From: Mesostigma viride
Lineage: Eukaryota; Streptophyta; Mesostigmatophyceae; Mesostigmatales; Mesostigmataceae
DNA: 64,000 nt
NCBI GenBank assembly: GCA_009746045.1
Contig: RPFO01000114.1
Span: 1,447,104 to 1,511,103, forward strand
Direction of reading: 5' to 3'
Positions 57,737 through 64,000 of this stretch are shown here, piece after piece (the stretch's first letter is position 1; each line of letters starts with the position of its first letter). A program made the translations under genes and the position numbers. The notes under the pieces were generated by a model that was not told where the DNA came from, searched no databases, and worked only from the letters and a program-made list of their open reading frames with translations.

Positions 57737-60700
57737 ATGGCAGGATTTAAAAAGCTGGGTTTACAGCTTGACATGAAGCATACTGAACAAGACCCGCCTA
57801 ATGACTTGATGGCATCATACAAGCTGACAGATGCAGGCACTCTCAACCTGCTTAGCCAGTCGTGCGGCGAGTATAACATCAATCAAGATGGGTTCGAGAA
57901 ACGCGTCGGATCTCCAGGCATGGGTCGGCCGGGCGATGCAGACGTTTCATACAAGTGTTCCTCTTCTGAGATGATGGTCTTCAACGCCGTCGGGCGTGGT
58001 GCCAGTAGTGTGGTCCGCAAGGCTATCCACATTCCCACCCACCGGTTTGTGGCGTTGAAAAACATCAACGTTTTTGACAGGGTAAGTCCCCCGCACATTT
58101 GTGGACTTTAACACGTCTCGGTCTTTCACTTGTAGATCGTGTTTCCATAGTGCAGCGCGAGCTGGCTGGTTTGCAGAAGTTGCAGTAGCCGATTTGTTAT
58201 TTTGGATCTTTTCGAACTGATCTACACGCATTGAATTCCAAGAAAGTGTCCAGTATCTCAGTATCTGGGAAAGTTATGCATTTGCCGCCCATGATCTTCG
58301 TGATCCTCTTGTATCTGGTAAATGTTTTGTGTTTGACAGCATTTGTAAGATGAAATGGCGCAGAGGGGGCTAAACACACAGTTTCGCAGGTCTTCAAGTA
58401 ATTAGGTTTATAGACGTGCCTTTTATGTCGCTCGTGAGAAGTATTTGACTTTGTCTATCTGTCCCTGGAAGGTGCTTCTTTTGCCAGGCAGCAAGGATGG
58501 ACTTGTGTCCATGAGGGTGACATTTTGAACTGAGAAATGTGAGCTTCCCTTATCAAAACCGGAGGATTATTGAACAAGAATATAAGGCACGACTTGATGT
58601 GGTATTCAGGATAGATTATTTTCATCACGTGCTTAATGAAGAGATATGTGGAATGATTACATGAACGCGCGTTTCTGGATCCACCGCGCAAGTGACTGGC
58701 TGGCATTTTTGGTTTGCGACTTAATAGTAGGCAATGTCATGTACCGCAGCCCATTGCGGTGGCCAGTAACGGTGGTTATGCAGTAATGGTGGTTGCTGGC
58801 TGTGGCGTGTTGATTCAACCAGACATGGTGGTGGAGCCTATTGCCTGCGTGAACCTTTGCACCAGTGTCTCTGGGGTATGATGACCGCTGTGCCCTTGGC
58901 CAGTGTTTCGTTCAAGCATGGACCTGCTGTAACTATGGGATTCAACTAGTTTGCAAGTGGGCATCTTGCGAAGCAAAGTCTGCGTTGAAGCACAGTCACG
59001 ATGGCGCTTGATGACTGCTGCGACTTGTGTGTATACACCCCCGTCGACTGTGGTGACAAAGGCTGCCACTTTTGTCCTTCTAGCATTAATCTATGGGCCT
59101 TGCATGCGTATTTACACAAAGTACGGGTACATGTGCCTTCATCAGTTGCATGGCTTCACGCTTACTCCTACAACTTTGCAAAGCAACCCCTTATTTTATC
59201 GTGTCGCCTAGCTGCGTCACCTGTTGTCGCGGTTGCTGGCTTTACTCTTGCAACCTGTCGCCAATCACCAGTTCCATGATCGCCCTGGCCTCGCCCATCT
59301 ACATGCGCCGATCATGTCACGTCCCCCCAGTTCCCCCACCCCTTTCTCCCCCTCGCCCATGTACGTGCGTTGTTGTCCTAAATAGTTGTTGTCCTAAACC
59401 CACGAGAATACTTAACCCACGAGAATCACGCGGGGGCATCAGCCTTACTGGTTGTGTGACAGCAAGTTAAGGTCATCCAGGTTGCTCTGCCTTATCAGCA
59501 TTGGCTATTCGCGGATGCGCATCCGCTTTCGTTCGTAATCTCCTCGCGGGAAGAGGACCGCGACATGCTAGCCACCTTAACTGCCGTTTCCATGTGCCTT
59601 ACTGTTTCCTGCTACCAGCGAACACGCCCACAGATGCTGAACATGCGTGCCCTGCCCTATCTAACCCATTGTGACCATCACTGGCGGATCTCGTGTGCTC
59701 GAATCCTGACACCTTGCCCTTGCAGGAAAAGCGACAGCAGATGCTGAACGAGATCCGCATGCTCTGCGACGCGGGCGGCCAGCCGGGGCTCGTCTCTTTC
59801 TTCGGCGCCTTCTTCACGCCCGACAGCGGCCAGATCTCGATCGTGCTCGAGTACATGGATGGGGGGTCCCTGGCCGACGCGCTCAAGAAGATGGGGTGCG
59901 TGACGGTGCTAGTCTATAAACAATTTGCCTGGGTGAGAAGACTGGGTGCTTGACAAATACTTCATAAATAGTTTGCCTGGTGGAGGGGTTTTGAGCGTGT
60001 AACGACTACCTTATAAATAGTTTGCCCGGTTGAGAAGATTGGGCGTGTGAGTATGAGTCTATAGATATATGTCCCGGTGGACATGATTAAGTGCATGACT
60101 TGGAGTTGATAGTTAGTTCCCGTCTGGTGCACGCCTGCCCTTGATACCCCCCCTTAGTCAGTGGAAAGTCCTATGTAGGATATCAGTATGAGACGTATGG
60201 ATTACTTTCAGACTAGAGCGATTGTATGTAGCCTAGTCCTTGTGCTTTCTCCCCCCCCCCTCCTCATCTGCCCAGGCTCTTCTTCCTGCTCCCTCCCTGC
60301 CCCGATCTCTCTCCACTTCCGGTCTTAGCCTGAAGCCTGAGCTTGTCGTTGTCATCCCTGGTGTTGCGACAAGTGGTAAATATCAGTAAAACCTTCCTAC
60401 TTAAGTAAGTAGTATAACGTGCATTATAGATTATTTAGCTCTATCTATAATTTATAGTTTAGTCATCTTTCCTCACCCCTCCCTGTGCCATCTCTCTCTC
60501 TGCGTGTGCTTCTCTGCCCGTGCGCTGGCAGCCTGAAGCTGGCACTTTTTCTTGTCGTCTCGTCCTTCTGCCTTCCCCCTGTCCCATCCTCTCCCCATCC
60601 CATCCTCATTTCACACCTACGGGCAGCCTAACCCCGAACCTTTCTTTGCTATCTTTGGCTTTCTTTTCTGCCCGCCCGTCCTCTCCTTCCTGCCCTCCCC

Positions 60701-63700
60701 CTTCCTCTCCCTGCGTCTACTGGCAGCCGCATCCCGGAGGACGTCCTGTCCCAGATCGCGGCACGCATGCTGACGGGGCTCAACTACCTGCACCAGAACC
60801 GCCACCTGGTGCACCGCGACATCAAGCCGGCCAACCTGCTGCTCAACCTCAAGGGGGAGGCCAAGATCACCGACTTTGGCATCAGCGCGGGGCTCGACAA
60901 CACGATCGCGATGGTGAGCACCAACTTGTTGCATCATATCAGTGAGACAAGCAGCGCCGGCTAAGTATGTTTTGTATCGGTCACGTGCTGGCTAAAACAT
61001 CAGTGCCCCCCCCTCAGGGTCACGATGGTGAGCCCAGAGGATGCATGGGGTGGATGGGATCGGATGGGACCACGGACCACGTGTATTCGGTGTCACGGTC
61101 GCACTTTGGGATCCTGTGATCTGGCAGTGCGACAAGGCGATCGATTGCGATGGCTCGCTCGGTACCCTGCTGGATTGATCGCTGGGCAGGTGGATAGTTG
61201 GATAGTGGGGCTAAGACGGAATCATTCTCCAAGAAGCTTTTTTTTTACATCATAGACTGTCATGATGTAAGGAGTCCTGAAAAGTGTACAAACTGTGAAG
61301 TTATTTAGTGTGGCCAGACAATGGCGACCTGGCCACCATGGTGGTTCATGGGCCGTGCCGCTGGATGTTGCAACCCTCTTTTTCTTGCTAAGATCTCTTC
61401 TTGCCCCTGTTGCCCCTCTCTCCTCTCTTGCCCCTCTTGCCCCTCTTGCCCCTCTTGCCCCTCTTGCCCCTCTTGCCCCTCTTGCCCCTCTTGCCCCTCT
61501 TGCCCCTCTTGCCCCTCTTGCCCCTCTTGCCCCTCTTGCCCCTCTTGCCCCTCTTGCCCCTCTGGCCCCTCTGGCCCCTCTGGCCCCTCTGGCCCCTCTG
61601 GCCCCTCTGGCCCCTCTGGCCCCTCTGGCCCCTCTGGCCCCTCTTGCCCCTCTTGCCCCTCTTGCCCCTCTTGCCCCTCTTGCCCCTCTTGCCCCTCTTG
61701 CCCCTCTTGCCCCTCTTGCCCCTCTTGCCCCTCTTGCCCCTCCTGCCCCTCTTGCCCCTCTTGCCCCTCTTGCCCCTCTTGCCCCTCTTGCCCCTCTTGC
61801 CCCTCTTGCCCCTCTTGCCCCTCTTGCCCCTCTTGCCCCTCTCTCCCCTCTCTCCCCTCGCCACGCAGTGCGCCACCTTCGTGGGCACGGTCACCTACAT
61901 GTCGCCCGAGCGCATCAACAACGAGCCCTACTCCTTCCCCGCCGACATCTGGTCGCTCGGCCTCACGCTGCTCGAGTCGGGCACGGGCGTGTTCCCGTAC
62001 AACGCGACCACGGGCCCACTCGCGCTCATGCTGCAGGTAGGCATCTGCATCCGCCGGCGCTGGCATGGCACGGCATCCCCGCGGTTCCTCCGCCGCTCCC
62101 CCTGGGTCCCCTTTCTGTCCCCTCTTGGTTTCGGCTCCCCCTCGGTTTCGGCTCCCCGCTGGTCGGTCTCCCCTACATTCCCCTTCAGGCACTTCGCAGC
62201 AATGTCCCCCCGTTTCCCCCTCAGTCAGCCCCCCCTCAGTTTCTCCTCCGCCATCCAGCACCACGCGCACGTTTTTCGCCCTGTGCCATGGTCCCCTAGG
62301 CTCCATGCTCCCCCCTCCCCCCACCCCGCTGCTAAGGTCGTCAATGACCCACGAACGTGGACCATTGCTCACGGTCACAAGCAACCGTCTCTCGACATCA
62401 CATGGATGGCCCCCTCTTCGTCTCTTCCCCTTCCCCGCCCCTCCTAACCCCCCGCAGGTGATGGACGACCCTGTAACGCCCACTGTTTGTGCTGACGCAT
62501 GCCTTACCGCGCTGCCACACGTCACCACCATGCCAGACTCTTTCTTCTATCCTCACCCCCCCACACACACACACGAGATTAAGATATCCCCCCCCCCCCT
62601 CCCCCCCTTGTATTTAACGACCCATATTGATGGCCCACTGTTCCGTGCTGGCATACTGCCCCCTTCCCCCCCCCCCCCCCCACACACACACTGCACCCCC
62701 ACCCTATCAACCCCCAGATGATGAGTTCCCCGTAGCAGTGCCCACCAGTTGTGCTGGCCCATGAGTGCGGCTCTTCTCTTCCCCCCACCCCCGATAGCAG
62801 CCCCAGGGGATGAACAACCCGATGATGCCAATGCTGACCGCGAGCCCTGATGATGTTAATGCTGACAACGAGCCCCGATGATGTTAATGCTGACAACGAG
62901 CCCTGATGATGTTAATGCTGGCCACGAGCCCTGATGATGCGCATGCTGACCACGAGCCCCGATGATGTTAATGCTGACCACGAGCCACGATGATGCGAAT
63001 GCTGACCACGAGCCACGATGATGCGCATGCTGACCACGAGCCACGATGATGCGAATGCTTCCCACGAGCCACGATGATGCGCATGCTGACCACGAGCCAC
63101 GATGATGCTAATGCTTCCCACGAGCCACGATGATGCGAATGCTGACCACGAGCCCCGATGATGCTAATGCTTCCCACGAGCCACGATGATGCGAATGCTG
63201 ACCACAAGCCCCGATGATGCGCATGCTGACCACGAGCCACGATGATGCGAATGCTTCCCACGGCGCTACTGCCACGCCTGATACTGTTGACCCCCTTGCC
63301 CCCCACCAACCCCCAGGTGATGAACGACCCGTCGCCGCTCCCCCCGGAAGATGGCTTCTCGCCCGAGTTCCGCGACTTTGTGGGCGCGTGCCTGCAGAAG
63401 GACCCGACGCGCCGGCCCAGCGCGGAGATGCTGCTGCAGCACCCGTGGATCCTCAAGTACTCCGCCGCCAGCGTGGACCTGGGCGCGTTCGTGCGCTCGG
63501 TGTTCGACCCGAGGGAGCAGGTGGCCTCGCTCGCGCAGGTGAGGGGCGGCACAAGTAGGGATAAGAGGGCTTTGGGGTGGCAGAGCAAGGCCTGGGGGTG
63601 GCAGAGCAAGGCCTGGGGGTGGCAGAGCAAGGCCTGGGGGTGGCAGAGCAAGGCCTGGGGGTGGCAGAGCAAGGCCTGGGGGTGGCAGAGCAAGGCCTGG

Positions 63701-64000
63701 GGGTGGCAGAGCAAGGCCTGGGGGTGGCAGAGCAAGGCCTGGGGGTGCCAGAAATGTGCCAGCAAGGCTTGGCCTGGTGGTGGCCCCTCGCGCGCAGGTG
63801 AGGAAGGAAAGGAAGGGCATTGCGCGCGTGTGGCAGTAGGGCGTGCCGCAGGTGGCTTCGCTCGCGCAGGTGAGGGGCGGCAGCCATGGGAATGAGAATT
63901 GGGGTGGCGGAATCGTAATAGCAAGGCCTGGCCCTCCGGTGGTCTCGCTCGCGTGGGTGGAGGGGCGGTAGGTGGCGGTAGTGACTAGAATGTAGACCAA
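57737..64000 (+). CDS. MAP kinase kinase, plant type (3' end outside window)
   Basis: A dual-specificity kinase that would phosphorylate a MAP kinase. Visible exons: 57,737-58,081; 59,726-59,895; 60,727-60,913; 61,869-62,036; 63,317-63,538, in phase, 364 residues. Landmarks: glycine loop GRGASSVV (86-93), VALK lysine 108, helix-C Glu 124, [20 protein letters not shown] (Asp 203), DFG (221-223), activation loop with Thr 231 and Thr 237 in the plant T-x5-T spacing, MSPERI, ADIWSLG and [13 protein letters not shown]. The last visible exon ends at a GTGAGG donor after VASLAQ, so at least one more exon lies beyond; the order of motifs resembles plant group B MKK3-like kinases, which carry a C-terminal NTF2-like domain, but that cannot be seen here. 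The N-terminal 80 residues have no recognised domain. Confidence 0.9.
59888..60095 (+). repeat. Tandem degenerate copies of MAPKK exon 2 donor edge
   Basis: The exon end AAGATGGGGTGCGTGACGG is followed by AAGACTGGGTGCTTGAC, a weaker copy and AAGATTGGGCGTGTGAG, each with an ATAAATAGTTTGCC-like spacer. The period is about 50-58 bp. Confidence 0.65.
61395..61862. repeat. 9-bp array (GCCCCTCTT)n
   Basis: About 50 copies ending six bases before the exon 4 acceptor, so it forms the pyrimidine-rich tract of intron 3. A central block of ten copies (61,561-61,640) carries GCCCCTCTG instead. Frames LAPLAP and EGQEGQ are by-products. Confidence 0.97.
62452..63330 (+). repeat. Copies of MAPKK exon 5 acceptor and a 28-bp array
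   Basis: The true acceptor and start are CCCCCAGGTGATGAACGACC (63,311). Earlier look-alikes are CCCGCAGGTGATGGACGACC (62,451), CCCCCAGATGATGAG (62,711) and CCCCAGGGGATGAACAACCC (62,803). The last runs into about 15 copies of a 28-bp unit (GATGATGCGAATGCTGACCA) up to 63,255. Confidence 0.75.
63518..63960 (+). repeat. Copies of MAPKK exon 5 donor and a 21-bp minisatellite
   Basis: The exon 5 end CAGGTGGCCTCGCTCGCGCA then GGTGAGGGGCGGC recurs nearly exactly at 63,850-63,882, and weakly near 63,787 and 63,940. Between them are about eight copies of a 21-bp unit (GCCTGGGGGTGGCAGAGCAA), 63,580-63,745. Confidence 0.85.

Noticed and set aside
61295-62531. 400-codon LAPLAP and EGQEGQ frames
   Set aside because: Array by-products; the MAPKK exon 4 frame (61,869-62,036) is separate.

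Overview
Nuclear DNA of a GC-rich eukaryote with large, repeat-filled introns. A green-lineage protist (green alga or prasinophyte-like) fits best. The MAP kinase kinase has the plant-type activation loop (T-x5-T), there are short interstitial TTTAGGG-type telomere motifs, and introns have GT-AG borders with many GTGAGT/GTGCGT donors. The lineage is inferred, not proven; a CD36-family receptor would be unusual for land plants.

Layout: (1) 1-5,300: mostly gene-poor, with one possible minus-strand membrane-protein gene (about 1,904-3,069) and LINE debris. (2) 5,329-10,636, minus: a complete six-exon glycerol kinase. (3) 12,063-32,448, plus: a fourteen-exon type II membrane-anchored BNR/sialidase-fold protein, divergent from the kinase across 1.4 kb. 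(4) 32,680-41,150: a LINE graveyard. An old minus-strand reverse-transcriptase LINE was interrupted by two plus-strand elements, and four ORF1-derived insertions in the block, in both orientations, have recognisable target-site duplications. One is a nearly intact 2.0-kb element that carries ORF1 only. (5) 41,456-56,608, minus: a thirteen-exon CD36/LIMP-2-family scavenger receptor with an acidic Ser-rich insert and a cytoplasmic run of 11 histidines. (6) 57,737 to beyond the window, plus: a MAP kinase kinase, divergent from the CD36 gene across 1.1 kb; five exons are visible and the 3' end lies outside.

Exon chains were built by hand. In each gene every junction has a compatible phase, and the joined protein matches its family. 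The single exception is one base apparently missing in a G-run in exon 1 of the BNR gene.

The four genes show no obvious shared pathway. The strongest unexplained signal is architectural. About 21 of 69 exon-intron junctions have one or more partial copies nearby in the adjoining intron, each holding the last or first 15-50 bases of the exon plus the splice site. Donor sides predominate (about 16 to 5). Several copies form tandem arrays that decay with distance from the exon. The introns also hold long minisatellites, including a 2.86-kb array of an 8-bp unit and G-quadruplex-prone arrays.
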